From: Staphylococcus sp. NRL 16/872
Lineage (GTDB): Bacteria > Bacillota > Bacilli > Staphylococcales > Staphylococcaceae
Length of the DNA stretch: 64,000 nt
Direction: 5' to 3'
Assembly (NCBI RefSeq): GCF_022815905.2
Contig: NZ_CP119327.1
Location: forward strand, 2,356,001 to 2,420,000
Part shown: positions 36,079-45,553 of the stretch, one piece after another
Layout of the letters: the number at the start of each line of letters is the position of its first letter
Numbering within the stretch: position 1 is the stretch's first letter
Translations under genes and position numbers: made by a program
Notes under the pieces: generated by a model
What the model saw: only the letters and a program-made list of their open reading frames with translations
Told to the model about the DNA's origin: nothing
Databases searched by the model: none

Positions 36079-36357
36079 ATGGCAAAAAAATCAAAACTTG
36101 CACGTTTATCTAGTCTAGTCGGCACAGCCGGATTTATCGTTGACGGTTATAATGGTATTAAATTTGATGCTAAAAATAAAAACTTAGTTTATTTATCTTT
36201 AGGATTAAGTGCCTTTGGTACATTACTTGATTTCATCGTTTCAATGAAATCTCCATATAAATTCCGTAAAGTAACAGCTTTCGGTTCATTTATTATCAAT
36301 GTTACGCGTTTAGCATCAAGCTATAGAAAAGTTAAAGAAGACTACAATTTCCAATAA
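36079..36357 (+). CDS. Small conserved-looking protein of unknown function
   Basis: I do not recognise this 92-residue basic protein. It has a GLSAFGTLLDFIVSM hydrophobic stretch in the middle (residues about 45-65) and may have two short membrane-associated helices; there is no signal peptide. A good CGGAGGG ribosome binding site precedes the ATG. A strong terminator follows, shared with the convergent sle1 gene. The hairpin just upstream is discussed separately. Confidence 0.7.
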   Translation: MAKKSKLARLSSLVGTAGFIVDGYNGIKFDAKNKNLVYLSLGLSAFGTLLDFIVSMKSPYKFRKVTAFGSFIINVTRLASSYRKVKEDYNFQ

Positions 36358-36366
36358 TAGTAATAA

Positions 36367-36419
36367 AAGGCTAGTCATACTACAATTCTTTTTCACCATG
36401 TAGTATGACTAGCTTTTTT
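36367..36419. terminator. Bidirectional terminator between the 92-residue gene and sle1
   Basis: A 15-bp perfect stem (36370-36384 with 36399-36413) has T runs on the plus side and A runs before it, so it serves both convergent genes. Confidence 0.88.
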
Positions 36420-36428
36420 ACTTTTATA

Positions 36429-37445
36429 TTAATGGATATATTTATAGTTATAGACTTGATATGCTGGAATCGTACGATATGTAGCAATTCCAGGACTTGC
36501 ACTATAGTTCATTTCTGATACTAAAATGCTACCATCACTATTTACTCTTTCAACAAATGCCACGTGTCCATAATAACCAGCATCTGATTGTGCAATCGCA
36601 CCTACTGCTGGGCTATAATCCACTCTATATCCATCTCTTGCTGCTGCATTATCCCAATTATTAGCGTTCCACCAATATGTACTAATTCCTCTACCTACAG
36701 CTGCTCGACGATTAAACACATGCCATGTACATTGACCCCAATCATATAAATTACTATGACTAAATGTTGGAGAATAATAATTCGATTGTGACGTTGTTAC
36801 ACTTCTAGTACTTGTAGTTTGCGCATGTACTGGTGATGTTCCACTGACTTTTAATTGTTGACCTGGATAAATGAAGAAGTTATTTAATCCATTCAATTCC
36901 ATTATATGTTGATACGTTGTATTGTAATATGATGCAATTAAAGATAATGAATCCCCGTAACGTACTGTATACGTGCTTGTTGAGCCATTAGAATTTGAAG
37001 AAGAATTATTTGTATATGTATGATTTGTCGCTGTGCCTGAAACTTTTAACTTTTGTCCAGGGAATATTAAGAAACTATTAAGACCATTTAAATCCATAAT
37101 ATGGCGATAAGTTGTACCATAGCGACTAGCAATCAATGATAAACTATCCCCTGATCTAACAGTATATGTGTTTCCAGAATTACTTTGATATGATTGACCT
37201 GAATAATGATTTGTAGATGCCGATCCAGAAACTTTTAATACTTGATTTGGGAAAATTAAGTTTGAAGTTAAACCGTTTAATGATTTTAGTTTAGTTAACG
37301 TCATGCCATAACGATGTGAAATAGACCATAATGATTCTCCACTACGAACTGTGTGTGTTGTCGATGCTTCAGCTTGATGTCCGAAGAACGTTGAGCTTAG
37401 TGCTCCTGTACCTATAATAGCTGTCGCAAGATATTTTTTATTCAT
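36429..37445 (-). CDS. sle1: N-acetylmuramoyl-L-alanine amidase Sle1/Aaa (LysM-CHAP)
   Basis: This secreted peptidoglycan hydrolase acts in daughter-cell separation. A signal peptide (residues 1-27, ending HQAEA) is followed by three LysM domains (about 29-71, 91-134, 158-201), each with a YTVR.GDSL.. motif, and Ser/Asn-rich linkers. A C-terminal CHAP domain has the catalytic Cys in [14 protein letters not shown] and His in GHVAFVE. The 338-residue length matches Sle1 (about 334). The chosen ATG follows AAGGAGG; an upstream in-frame codon does not. A possible WalR site lies about 150 bases upstream. Confidence 0.94.
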   Translation of the reverse strand: MNKKYLATAIIGTGALSSTFFGHQAEASTTHTVRSGESLWSISHRYGMTLTKLKSLNGLTSNLIFPNQVLKVSGSASTNHYSGQSYQSNSGNTYTVRSGDSLSLIASRYGTTYRHIMDLNGLNSFLIFPGQKLKVSGTATNHTYTNNSSSNSNGSTSTYTVRYGDSLSLIASYYNTTYQHIMELNGLNNFFIYPGQQLKVSGTSPVHAQTTSTRSVTTSQSNYYSPTFSHSNLYDWGQCTWHVFNRRAAVGRGISTYWWNANNWDNAAARDGYRVDYSPAVGAIAQSDAGYYGHVAFVERVNSDGSILVSEMNYSASPGIATYRTIPAYQVYNYKYIH

Positions 37446-37595
37446 GAAATAGTGCCTCCTTAACCACACGTGAGTTATTTATTCATTAATATTTCGAAAC
37501 TGAATTAAAAGATTTTTATATTTAATGTGTAAATCATTTTAATCCGAACGAGTAGTATACGTATATTAAATTAATACAAATTGGCATAATATTCT

Positions 37596-37612
37596 ATTTC
37601 ATTTTGATTACA
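37596..37612 (-). promoter_or_regulatory. Candidate WalR box upstream of sle1
   Basis: On the minus strand TGTAAT, five bases, then TGAAAT matches the WalR direct-repeat consensus (TGTWAH-N5-TGTWAH) with one mismatch. In S. aureus sle1 is known to be controlled by WalKR. The site is AT-rich, so chance matches are possible. Confidence 0.4.
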
Positions 37613-37730
37613 TATATATGAATTTTTAGTGCGACATATATAAGATGTAAATTTTATTAATTATTATATGTTTTTGAATTTACAATTATGTGATGAAAAA
37701 ATGAGGCCAGGCTTATAAATGTTGGATATA

Positions 37731-39110
37731 TTATTTAAACTCCGATTTACTTTTCAATAATTTATATAGAAAAGGTAACAATGCTAAAAAAAGGGTGAGT
37801 GATGCAAAAAACCATGCATGACTTGCGCCTTCTACGAGTTTATCTGAATTTGAGGAATGAGTAATAAATAATGAGGTAATCGCTGTATAAACAGCAATAC
37901 CTATATTTTGAACCATCCTTTGCGTAGCGCCAATAGTACCTTGCATATCTTGAGATACAGTTCCCATTATTGCTGAAGTATTAGATGGAAGGAAAAAACC
38001 TCCCCCCACCCCATATAATAGCAATAATAGACTTATTGTTATCGGACTTAATACATATTGTAATAATCCTAAGTTGATATATGAAGCAATCATAATAATT
38101 AACCCTATAGCCATTAAGACAATGTTGCCAATACGAGAAATTAATTTTCCAGTTATTTTTGAAATAAGTACTAATCCTAAAGGAGATGCTAAATTTACTA
38201 ATCCAATTTGCCAAGATGAAAGGTGATAAGTCTTTTCTAAAATATAAGGAGGAATGATAAAACCTAAAGATGTTGTACCTCCAAACACTAATATCGCAAA
38301 TATAGAAGATGAAAATGATATATTTTTGAACACACGTAAATCGATGATAGGATGTTTAGTTTTGAATTCCCATATAATAAACATGCAAAAAGTCATCATA
38401 AAAATGAAGAAATTACCATATACTGATACATTAAAAATCGAGTGGTAAGCGTAAGACGTTAAACTTATCAGTAAACAAAAGATAGAAAGAAATAATAATA
38501 GATTTCCACATATATCTAAATGGGTAGACGTATTTTTTGGCTCTTTAATATATTTTTTTAAAAATAAACAACCTATTAAACCTATAAATATAAAAGGAAT
38601 ATTAATCCAAAATATCCATCTCCAATTACTTATAGATAGTAATAGACCTCCGATACTTGGCCCTAAAACAGGACCTATTCCTAATAAAATACTTAAAGTT
38701 CCTAATGCTGGCCCTTGTCTATTTTCAGGAATAGTTGTCGTAATAATAGCAGTAGCAGTTCCTTGTAGCATGGCTGCACCTATGCCTTGTAAACCACGAG
38801 ACGCTATTAATTGCATAATATTATTTGAAAATCCACAGAAAATAGAGGCTATTAAAAAAATAGTTAAGCCAAAAAAATATATATTTAAGCGACTGTATTT
38901 ATCACTTAATCTTCCAAATATTATAATTGTACCTGTTAATAATAAAGTGTACAGTGTAACGCTCCAAGTAATAAAAGAAGTATCAACATTAAAAGATTTC
39001 GATAAGGTGGGTAATGCGACATTTATAATTCCACTATCGAGAGTAGACAAAAACATTCCTATTCCTGCTGTAAACACAACTAAATGATCGAAATATTTAG
39101 AAGACTGCAT
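37731..39110 (-). CDS. DHA2-family (EmrB/QacA-like) MFS exporter
   Basis: The 459-residue protein has about 13-14 membrane segments and the DHA2 signatures: motif D1-like LDSGIINVALPTL near residues 24-36, motif A FGRLSDKYSR near residue 65, RGLQGIGAAMLQG, and motif C LGIGPVLGPSIGGLL near residues 142-156. This class exports drugs or toxic metabolites with protons. It is transcribed away from a winged-helix regulator gene, the usual pairing for a substrate-inducible pump. Its substrate is unknown. The ribosome binding site is AGGAGG. Confidence 0.88.
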   Translation of the reverse strand: MQSSKYFDHLVVFTAGIGMFLSTLDSGIINVALPTLSKSFNVDTSFITWSVTLYTLLLTGTIIIFGRLSDKYSRLNIYFFGLTIFLIASIFCGFSNNIMQLIASRGLQGIGAAMLQGTATAIITTTIPENRQGPALGTLSILLGIGPVLGPSIGGLLLSISNWRWIFWINIPFIFIGLIGCLFLKKYIKEPKNTSTHLDICGNLLLFLSIFCLLISLTSYAYHSIFNVSVYGNFFIFMMTFCMFIIWEFKTKHPIIDLRVFKNISFSSSIFAILVFGGTTSLGFIIPPYILEKTYHLSSWQIGLVNLASPLGLVLISKITGKLISRIGNIVLMAIGLIIMIASYINLGLLQYVLSPITISLLLLLYGVGGGFFLPSNTSAIMGTVSQDMQGTIGATQRMVQNIGIAVYTAITSLFITHSSNSDKLVEGASHAWFFASLTLFLALLPFLYKLLKSKSEFK

Positions 39111-39221
39111 CTATAATACCTCCTCATTTAACTAATTTCATCATACCCCTATAAAATTTCGCTTAACACCGAAGTATTATATGAGTATGATGAAAATGTA
39201 CTAATAGAAAGGGTGGATTAT

Positions 39222-39902
39222 ATGTATGAAGATTTTGCTGATAACATTCTCCTTATTGGACACAAAACACGTTTAACTATGCTAATTGAATTATCGAGTG
39301 GTAGGTCTCTTCCAGCTGGAGACTTAGCTAAATTAGCTAATGTAAAACCTCAAACAGCGAGTGAACACCTTTCAAAATTAGTAAAAGCCAATTTAATTTC
39401 AGTAACCACATGCGGAAGACATCGCTATTATAAAATTGATGACGAAAAAGTTGTTGATGCAATCAACGCTTTATCTGTCATATCTCCCCCTATGAGTAAT
39501 AAATCGTTAAAAGAAACAACAAAAAAAGAAAAATTATCGTATATGCGTACTTGTTATGGTCATATTGCCGGAAAAATGGGTGTTAGATTTACTGAAGCAT
39601 TGTTAGAAAACAACTATCTTAAAGAGAATGAAGATTTTTATAAATTGACACACACAGGAAAGGCTTGGTTAAAAGAAATTGGAATTGACACAGACAAGAG
39701 AATGTATTCTAAATCTATACCAAAACATATAGATTGGACTGAGCGAAAAAACCATATGGCAGGACCTATTGCATTACAAATAACTAAAAAAATGATCGAA
39801 TTATCTTGGATTGAAAAAAGTAAGATTAATCGTTGTCTTAATCTAACTAAAAAAGGAGAAAATGCCTTTAAGATACATTTAAATATGAACATTACAGAAT
39901 AA
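39222..39902 (+). CDS. ArsR-like winged-helix transcriptional regulator
   Basis: The 226-residue protein has an N-terminal winged helix (residues about 8-90) with LIELSSGRSLPAGDLAKLANVKPQTASEHLSKLVKANLI followed by the wing TTCGRHRYYKI. The C-terminal half is a larger domain of unknown fold that contains a second HTH-like stretch, so it is longer than classical ArsR proteins. I chose the ATG nine bases after AAAGG; a GTG three codons upstream overlaps that site. It probably controls the divergent exporter gene; the ligand is unknown. Confidence 0.8.
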   Translation: MYEDFADNILLIGHKTRLTMLIELSSGRSLPAGDLAKLANVKPQTASEHLSKLVKANLISVTTCGRHRYYKIDDEKVVDAINALSVISPPMSNKSLKETTKKEKLSYMRTCYGHIAGKMGVRFTEALLENNYLKENEDFYKLTHTGKAWLKEIGIDTDKRMYSKSIPKHIDWTERKNHMAGPIALQITKKMIELSWIEKSKINRCLNLTKKGENAFKIHLNMNITE

Positions 39903-40042
39903 GATAACAAAATTAAAAGGCTTGTCTCCTAAACAATATAGGAAACAAACCTTTGAAATAGCATACCTAGCCAAAGTAAAATTTTTGGATCCAGTTCACT
40001 ATTAGCACTTAAAGAGGCTTTCAAATTTATTATCTTTGAATA

Positions 40043-40085
40043 GAGAGCGAACTCATTTTATATAGAATGTTCGCTATTCTTTATA
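40043..40085 (-). terminator. Weak hairpin after mccB
   Basis: An imperfect inverted repeat (agcgaac...catt and aatg...ttcgct) lies about 20 bases beyond the mccB stop. It lacks a strong T run, so termination is only a guess. Confidence 0.35.
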
Positions 40086-40106
40086 CAATTTACTATATTT
40101 ATCTAC

Positions 40107-41255
40107 TTATGCGTTTAAAGTATCGATGGCTTGTTTTAAATCTTCAACTAAATCATCTGTATCTTCAATACCAATAGATAAACGTACTAAGCCATCTGTA
40201 ATACCTTCTTTAGCACGTACATCAGCTGGAATTGAGGCATGTGTCATTAAAGCTGGTACAGAAATTAAACTTTCAACGGCACCAAGACTTTCCGCTAATG
40301 TGAAGTAAGTTGTTTTATGAATTAATTGTTTCGCAGCTTCTGTATCTTTCACTTCAAATGCGATCACGCCAGTATGACCACTTGCCTGCGCTGCATGAAT
40401 ATCATGATTTAAGTGATCTTTAATACTTGGGTGGAACACTTGCTGTACGGCTGGATGATTTTGTAACATTTCAACAATAGCTTCAACATTACGGTTAATT
40501 TGATCCATACGTAGACCTAATGTTTTAATACCGCGAATTAATAAATAACTATCTTGTGGGCCAAGCACGCCGCCAGTTGAATTAGAAATAAATGCTAAAC
40601 GTTCGCCTAACTCATCATCAGCAGTAGCAACTAAACCAGCTACAACGTCACTGTGTCCACCTAAATATTTAGTCGCTGAATGTAACACGATATCAATACC
40701 AAAATCTAATGGGTTTTGGTAATAAGGCGTCATAAATGTATTATCCACAACAGAAATTAAATTATGTTCTTTCGCAATTTCTGCAGTACGTTTAATATCT
40801 GTCACACGTAATAATGGATTTGAAGGTGTTTCTATATATAACATTTTAGTTTCTGGTTTAATGTAGTCTTTAACCGTTTCAATGTGAGTCGTATCAATGA
40901 AATCTACATCGATACCAAAACGCGTAAATACTTTTGTTAACGCACGGTAAGTACCACCATATACATCAGAATTTAAAATGATGTGATCGCCTTTATCTAA
41001 CAACATAATAACTGCACTAACCGCTGCCATACCTGAACCAAATGCGAACCCATATTTACCGTTCTCTAAATTCGCAATTAAACTTTCCAATGAAGCACGC
41101 GTAGGATTCGCAGTACGAGAATATTCATAACCTTGTCTTAAATCGCCGATATCATCTTGTAAATACGTACTTGTTTGATAAATTGGCGTAGTTACTGCGC
41201 CAGTATAGTCATCTGTCGTATGTCCACCATGAATCATTTGTGTTTTTTTCTTCAT
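40107..41255 (-). CDS. mccB: Cystathionine gamma-lyase/synthase (MccB-type)
   Basis: This PLP enzyme of the Cys/Met metabolism family (382 residues) most likely splits cystathionine to cysteine. Motifs are the N-terminal TKMIHGG-like start, YEYSRTANPTR, GSGMAAVSAV and the PLP-lysine segment SATKYLGGHSDVVAG near residue 197. It begins one base after the stop of the cysteine-synthase-like gene, with the ribosome binding site AAAGGAG inside that gene's end, so the pair is coupled. This pairing is known as mccA-mccB (homocysteine to cysteine). Sequence alone does not exclude cystathionine gamma-synthase (metB), as it is often annotated. Confidence 0.87.
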   Translation of the reverse strand: MKKKTQMIHGGHTTDDYTGAVTTPIYQTSTYLQDDIGDLRQGYEYSRTANPTRASLESLIANLENGKYGFAFGSGMAAVSAVIMLLDKGDHIILNSDVYGGTYRALTKVFTRFGIDVDFIDTTHIETVKDYIKPETKMLYIETPSNPLLRVTDIKRTAEIAKEHNLISVVDNTFMTPYYQNPLDFGIDIVLHSATKYLGGHSDVVAGLVATADDELGERLAFISNSTGGVLGPQDSYLLIRGIKTLGLRMDQINRNVEAIVEMLQNHPAVQQVFHPSIKDHLNHDIHAAQASGHTGVIAFEVKDTEAAKQLIHKTTYFTLAESLGAVESLISVPALMTHASIPADVRAKEGITDGLVRLSIGIEDTDDLVEDLKQAIDTLNA

Positions 41256-41256
41256 T

Positions 41257-42156
41257 TTAGTTGTCTCCTTTGTATTCAAATATTTTTTTCGACATATAGC
41301 GATCGCTTCCATCTGGAAAAATGGTTACAATAACACCTTTGTCGATTTGATTTTTAATGTCTAAAGCACCTTGTAGCGCAGCGCCTGAAGAACTTCCTAC
41401 AAGTAAGCCTTCTTGTTTCGCCAACAATTTCACATTCTCAAAGCCAGCTTTATCACTCACGGTAATAATGTCATCCACTAATGATTTATCTAAGAAGATG
41501 GGCCATTTCTCAGAACCAATACCTTCAATATCATGTGCATGCGCTTCGCCGCCGTTAAGCACCGAGCCTTCAGGTTCCACGATGACATTTTTCACATCGA
41601 ACTGTCTCATATGTTGCGCGACACCAGTGAACGTACCGCCTGAGCCAGCGCCTGCCACGAAGTAATCAATGTGTGGCAACGCATCTGTAAGTTGTTGGCC
41701 TAGTGTATGTGTATAAGCAGCTGGATTATGTTCTGTTTCGAATTGGTTCATATAGACAGCGCCAGTTTCTTCTGCGTAAGTTCGCGCCTCTTGTTGCGCA
41801 CCTAACATGCCATTTTTTCTCGGCGTACGCTTAATCTCTGCACCAAGCGCGCGCATAATTGAAATCTTCTCTTTTGAAAAGCCTTCCGGAGCAAAAATGA
41901 CACATGTTAAATTATAACGATTAGCCGCAATTGCCAATCCAATGCCTGTGTTCCCTGCTGTAGCTTCTACAATCGTAGCGCCTTTATGAAGTCGTCCTTC
42001 TTTCATAGCTGTTTCTACTAAATATTTACCCAAGCGATCTTTCACGCTACCACCAGGATTAAATTGTTCCAATTTAGCATAAATTTGAACGTTATCATCA
42101 CTAAAACTTTCTAATAATACGAGTGGTGTTTGTCCTATTAAATCATATGCAATCAT
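41257..42156 (-). CDS. mccA: Cystathionine beta-synthase-like PLP enzyme (MccA-type)
   Basis: This 299-residue fold-type II PLP enzyme resembles cysteine synthase. The PLP lysine is Lys39 in GGSVKDRLG, the substrate loop is EATAGNTGIGLA, and the phosphate-binding loop is GAGSGGTFTG. The EATAGNTG form and coupling with a gamma-lyase gene favour the MccA role, joining O-acetylserine with homocysteine to cystathionine, over ordinary CysK. The ribosome binding site is weak (TTGGA). A clear promoter lies about 110 bases upstream. Confidence 0.87.
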   Translation of the reverse strand: MIAYDLIGQTPLVLLESFSDDNVQIYAKLEQFNPGGSVKDRLGKYLVETAMKEGRLHKGATIVEATAGNTGIGLAIAANRYNLTCVIFAPEGFSKEKISIMRALGAEIKRTPRKNGMLGAQQEARTYAEETGAVYMNQFETEHNPAAYTHTLGQQLTDALPHIDYFVAGAGSGGTFTGVAQHMRQFDVKNVIVEPEGSVLNGGEAHAHDIEGIGSEKWPIFLDKSLVDDIITVSDKAGFENVKLLAKQEGLLVGSSSGAALQGALDIKNQIDKGVIVTIFPDGSDRYMSKKIFEYKGDN

Positions 42157-42263
42157 GTTTAGTATCCAACACGTTGAGTACCGTGTGAATATAACCTACT
42201 TTCTTTTAATAATATTCAATTCTAAAAATTATGTTATCTATAATTCTTACTTAACCACTATGG

Positions 42264-42292
42264 ATTATACGCTATCCTTAGCATTTATGCAA
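42264..42292 (-). promoter_or_regulatory. mccA-mccB promoter
   Basis: On the minus strand TTGCAT (42287-42292) is 17 bases from a perfect TATAAT (42264-42269). The roughly 100-base leader holds no riboswitch or T-box that I recognise. CymR control is likely from known biology, but I could not define an operator. Confidence 0.75.
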
Positions 42293-42361
42293 AAAGCTAA
42301 ATTATTAATTAATTAAAAAATTAGACTATTTATTTTCACTAATTAATAACTATCGTTCATA

Positions 42362-42389
42362 TTCACAATCGTGTTACGATAAATATAAT
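42362..42389 (+). promoter_or_regulatory. Candidate promoter of the pentapeptide-repeat gene
   Basis: TTCACA (42362-42367) and TATAAT (42384-42389) are 16 bases apart, about 58 bases before the start codon. Confidence 0.5.
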
Positions 42390-42447
42390 AAACAACTACA
42401 ATGAGCGAATATTTTATAACTAATATGAGACAAAGGAGAACAAAGTT

Positions 42448-42978
42448 ATGCCCTCAAAAGCAGATTTATCTTTATCCGTATTTTCAAATGAAAATTACAA
42501 AAAATTAAATTATACAAATAGTAATTTTAGAAATGCCATGTATGATGAATTAGAAGTAAATAAAAGTCGTTTCAAAAATTGTAATTTCAGCGAAGGCATC
42601 TTCAAAAACATCAATACAATTTCTAATTCTAAATTTATAAACTGTGATTTTAGTAGTAGTATCTTTGTAAATACTAACTTTTTCAAAACATTACTTAATA
42701 AAATTAACTATAGCGTCACAACTTTTGACGATAGTCAGTTCAATGCTTTAACAATTGAGCACGCTTACTTTAAAGATTGTAGTTTGCGCAATGTCACGTT
42801 TAAAGATGTTGTCTTTAAAAAAGTGGCATTTGAAAATGTCGCATTAGATTTATGCCATTTAGATAATGTAAAAATGAAAGATTGTACATTTATCAATGTA
42901 TCGATTAACAATTCTGCTATTCCTGAAAAAGTGATGAATGAGTTGCGCAAACATGATGTTAATTTTGAAAATATGTAA
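42448..42978 (+). CDS. Pentapeptide-repeat protein
   Basis: The 176-residue protein is built almost wholly of degenerate five-residue repeats with Phe or Leu at the centre, for example SRFKNCNFSEGIFKN and SKFINCDFSSSIFVNTNF. It should fold as a right-handed four-sided beta-helix. No signal or membrane segment is present. Some proteins of this type protect DNA gyrase (Qnr, MfpA), but nothing here shows that role. A good AAAGGAG site precedes the ATG. The next gene follows after about 100 bases on the same strand. Confidence 0.85.
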   Translation: MPSKADLSLSVFSNENYKKLNYTNSNFRNAMYDELEVNKSRFKNCNFSEGIFKNINTISNSKFINCDFSSSIFVNTNFFKTLLNKINYSVTTFDDSQFNALTIEHAYFKDCSLRNVTFKDVVFKKVAFENVALDLCHLDNVKMKDCTFINVSINNSAIPEKVMNELRKHDVNFENM

Positions 42979-43079
42979 GCCTATTTTTTGAAAATAGGTA
43001 CAACCCCCCTCTCAAAATGTTTTAAATACATAAATTAAAGGAATAAAGATTTAGGTATTCAAAACAAGGAGGAATCACT

Positions 43080-43619
43080 ATGCCAGCACATGCAGATGAA
43101 CATTATGAAGAATTTGAACCTAGTGGTATATCTAAAGAAGACTTAATAGAAGTGGATGAACTAAAAAAACTAGTGGAAAAATTTAAAAATAATAGTGACG
43201 ATCAACAATTAAGTGAACGAATTGATGATGAATTTAGTAAATGGAAAATGTATGTCAAAGACCAATACAAACCTGAAGACGAAACTGATAAAGAAAGACT
43301 TTCTAACATAGCTGACAAAGTCCATGGTGATATTAATTCAGGTTTTGAATATAATGATGGCGAAAAAGTGTATGATTTCTTAGAAGCATCTTATCAAAGA
43401 GGTAAAGAAGATTTAGTGTATGGACGTACGCTTATCCTCTTTTCAGAAGAAAAAGCGCTTAATCGTGCAATGACTTTCTTTGATTCTAAAGAAGAAAATC
43501 ATAAATTGACATTATTTATTAATTCTAAAAACATTGAAATTAGTAAAGAAATCATGTCTGATGAGTATGTGCGTGGTTTAGAAATTGAACGTGACTATTT
43601 AGACGCTTTATTCAAATAA
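43080..43619 (+). CDS. Acidic cytosolic protein of unknown function
   Basis: I do not recognise this 179-residue protein. It is strongly acidic, rich in Glu, Asp and Lys, and predicted mostly helical, with a coiled-coil-like stretch at residues 20-50. There is no signal, membrane segment or cysteine. The ribosome binding site AAGGAGG is strong and a strong terminator follows. It may be cotranscribed with the pentapeptide-repeat gene, but a separate promoter cannot be excluded. Confidence 0.72.
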   Translation: MPAHADEHYEEFEPSGISKEDLIEVDELKKLVEKFKNNSDDQQLSERIDDEFSKWKMYVKDQYKPEDETDKERLSNIADKVHGDINSGFEYNDGEKVYDFLEASYQRGKEDLVYGRTLILFSEEKALNRAMTFFDSKEENHKLTLFINSKNIEISKEIMSDEYVRGLEIERDYLDALFK

Positions 43620-43668
43620 AAAATGAGGTTGAATTCCTATTAATTTATAGGATTCAACCTCATTTTTC
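43617..43668. terminator. Strong bidirectional terminator
   Basis: A stem of about 19 bp (43621-43640 with 43647-43665, one bulge) with A-rich and T-rich flanks lies between convergent genes. Confidence 0.9.
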
Positions 43669-43676
43669 TTTATATA

Positions 43677-45005
43677 TTAAAATAATTGCACGATAAATAC
43701 TAATATGATGACGACTGGCATGATGTATTTAATTAAGAAATACCATGGCGCGAAAAATTTAAATTTATCTTTTCCGAAACTTTCTTTTAAAGCAGTTTTA
43801 TTAAGCAATTGACCAACTACAAGGGTTGTACCTAAGGCACCTAATGGCATTAATATATTTGATACTAGAAAATCCATATTATCAAAAATAGTACCTGCAC
43901 CAAACTTAAATCCACTTAAACTACTGAATGAAAGTGTTGCTGGAATACTGATAATAAATACGAGAATACTTGCGACAAATGCGACTGGTTTACGCTTAGT
44001 ATTGTCATTTTTAGTGAAATTAGAAACATTTAGTTCTAATAATGAAATAGATGATGTTAATGCTGCGAATAAAAATAGTATTAAAAAGATAAAATAAAAT
44101 ACAATTCCAAAGCCCATTTGACTAAACACTAAAGGTAACACTTTAAATAATAACCCTGGTCCTTCTTGAGGTGCGTAGCCAAATGTTTTTAACGCTGGGA
44201 AAATTGCTAATCCAGCTAATACTGACACTAAAATATTCATAATAACAATTGAAATCGCAGAAGATTTAATTGTCATTTCTTTAGACGCATAACTCGCGTA
44301 TGTAATCATTCCTGTCGTACCTAAAGATAACGTAAAGAACGATTGACCTAATGCGAAAAGCACGCCTTTCATAGAAATATCTTCCATTCTAGGTTGTAAG
44401 ATATAGCGCACGCCCTCTAGCGCACCGTCTAAAGTTAAAGATTTGGCTACTACGATAATTAAAAAGATAAATAATAGTGGCATCATCACTTTTGATGCTT
44501 TTTCTAAACCTTTTTCAACACCCATCATAACAATAACCATGGTCAACAGAATAAAAATACCTTGTCCCAATACCGTTAACCAAGGATTACTGATAATTTT
44601 TTCAAAGTTAATTTGAGTGAGTGACGTTTTTTCAGAAGATAGCATTTGAAAGATGACATTACCTATATAAATAATAATCCAGCCACCAATAACACTATAA
44701 AATCCAAATAAAATAAATACAGCTAAATTACCGTTCCAACCAATAATGTTTAGCCATTTTTTACCAGTTAATTTGCTATATATTTGAGTAGTATAAGTTC
44801 TTCCCATCTTACCTACTGTAAATTCCATAATTAATAGTGGTAATCCTACAAATATCGTAAATAATAAGAATAAGAGTAGAAAAGCTCCACCACCGTAAAT
44901 CCCTGCCATATAAGGAAACTTCCACATTGCGCCTAACCCGATTGCTGATCCAGCGCTTGCTAAAATAAATCCTGTTGAAGTTTTCCATTGCGATTGGCTA
45001 CTCAT
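43677..45005 (-). CDS. Sodium-dependent transporter, SNF/NSS family
   Basis: The 442-residue membrane protein belongs to the neurotransmitter:sodium symporter family. TM1 shows GSAIGLGAMWKFPYMAG, with the unwound substrate and sodium site, and about 11 membrane segments are visible, as in many bacterial members. Amino acids are the usual substrates; the one here is unknown. The chosen ATG (MSSQSQWKTSTG) follows AAAGGGAG at a proper distance; the frame is open 13 codons further up without such a site. It converges with the acidic-protein gene. Confidence 0.88.
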   Translation of the reverse strand: MSSQSQWKTSTGFILASAGSAIGLGAMWKFPYMAGIYGGGAFLLLFLLFTIFVGLPLLIMEFTVGKMGRTYTTQIYSKLTGKKWLNIIGWNGNLAVFILFGFYSVIGGWIIIYIGNVIFQMLSSEKTSLTQINFEKIISNPWLTVLGQGIFILLTMVIVMMGVEKGLEKASKVMMPLLFIFLIIVVAKSLTLDGALEGVRYILQPRMEDISMKGVLFALGQSFFTLSLGTTGMITYASYASKEMTIKSSAISIVIMNILVSVLAGLAIFPALKTFGYAPQEGPGLLFKVLPLVFSQMGFGIVFYFIFLILFLFAALTSSISLLELNVSNFTKNDNTKRKPVAFVASILVFIISIPATLSFSSLSGFKFGAGTIFDNMDFLVSNILMPLGALGTTLVVGQLLNKTALKESFGKDKFKFFAPWYFLIKYIMPVVIILVFIVQLF

Positions 45006-45155
45006 TTTACCAACTCCCTTTAACGCGTTAAAGCGTTTATGCACTTAAGTACTACTCTATCATGTCTAGTCAAAGAGTGCAATATACATATATTTTTTAT
45101 TTATTACTCTATATAGTAATATTGGTATAAAAGCGTCTATAAAGGAGGATTAATA

Positions 45156-45446
45156 ATGTCTTTACTTCATGAAAAAATAAAAGCAAATTATTGGAAAGGA
45201 AAAGAGGCTGTTGGTGGTCATGTATTATTTGAGGACAATGGTTTCAAATTTACTGCACACGCTTTGAATATCCAAAAAGGCCCAATATTTGTATCTTATG
45301 ACAATATAAAAGAAGTAAAACCATATAGAAGCCTAGGTATTATTCCTAACGGTGTAAAAGTCATTGATAAAGATAATAATGAACATAAATTAGTAGTTTA
45401 TCGGCAGAAAAATGTTATTCAATTTCTTAACGAGATGAAATCATAA
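45156..45446 (+). CDS. Small PH/GRAM-like protein
   Basis: The 96-residue protein has alternating strands with the pattern GHVLFEDNGFKFTAHALNIQKGPIFVSYDNIKEVKPYRSLG, which resembles bacterial PH or GRAM-like domains. This is fold-level resemblance only; the function is unknown. It has a strong AAAGGAGG site and is followed by a gggaca-type hairpin terminator. Confidence 0.7.
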   Translation: MSLLHEKIKANYWKGKEAVGGHVLFEDNGFKFTAHALNIQKGPIFVSYDNIKEVKPYRSLGIIPNGVKVIDKDNNEHKLVVYRQKNVIQFLNEMKS

Positions 45447-45454
45447 TATACTTG

Positions 45455-45497
45455 GGGAGTAGGACAAACTTCATTATGAATATATTGTCCCACTCCC
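45455..45497 (+). terminator. gggaca-family hairpin acting as terminator
   Basis: gggagt.ggacaa (45455-45467) pairs with ttgtcc.actccc (45485-45497). It lies eight bases after the stop of the PH-like gene and is related to the hairpins at 36000, 49033, 49153 and 54712. Confidence 0.75.
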
Positions 45498-45553
45498 TTA
45501 TGTTTAGAGATAGAGATATTTAACTCTTATATCTTTATACCTTCTGCTCATTT

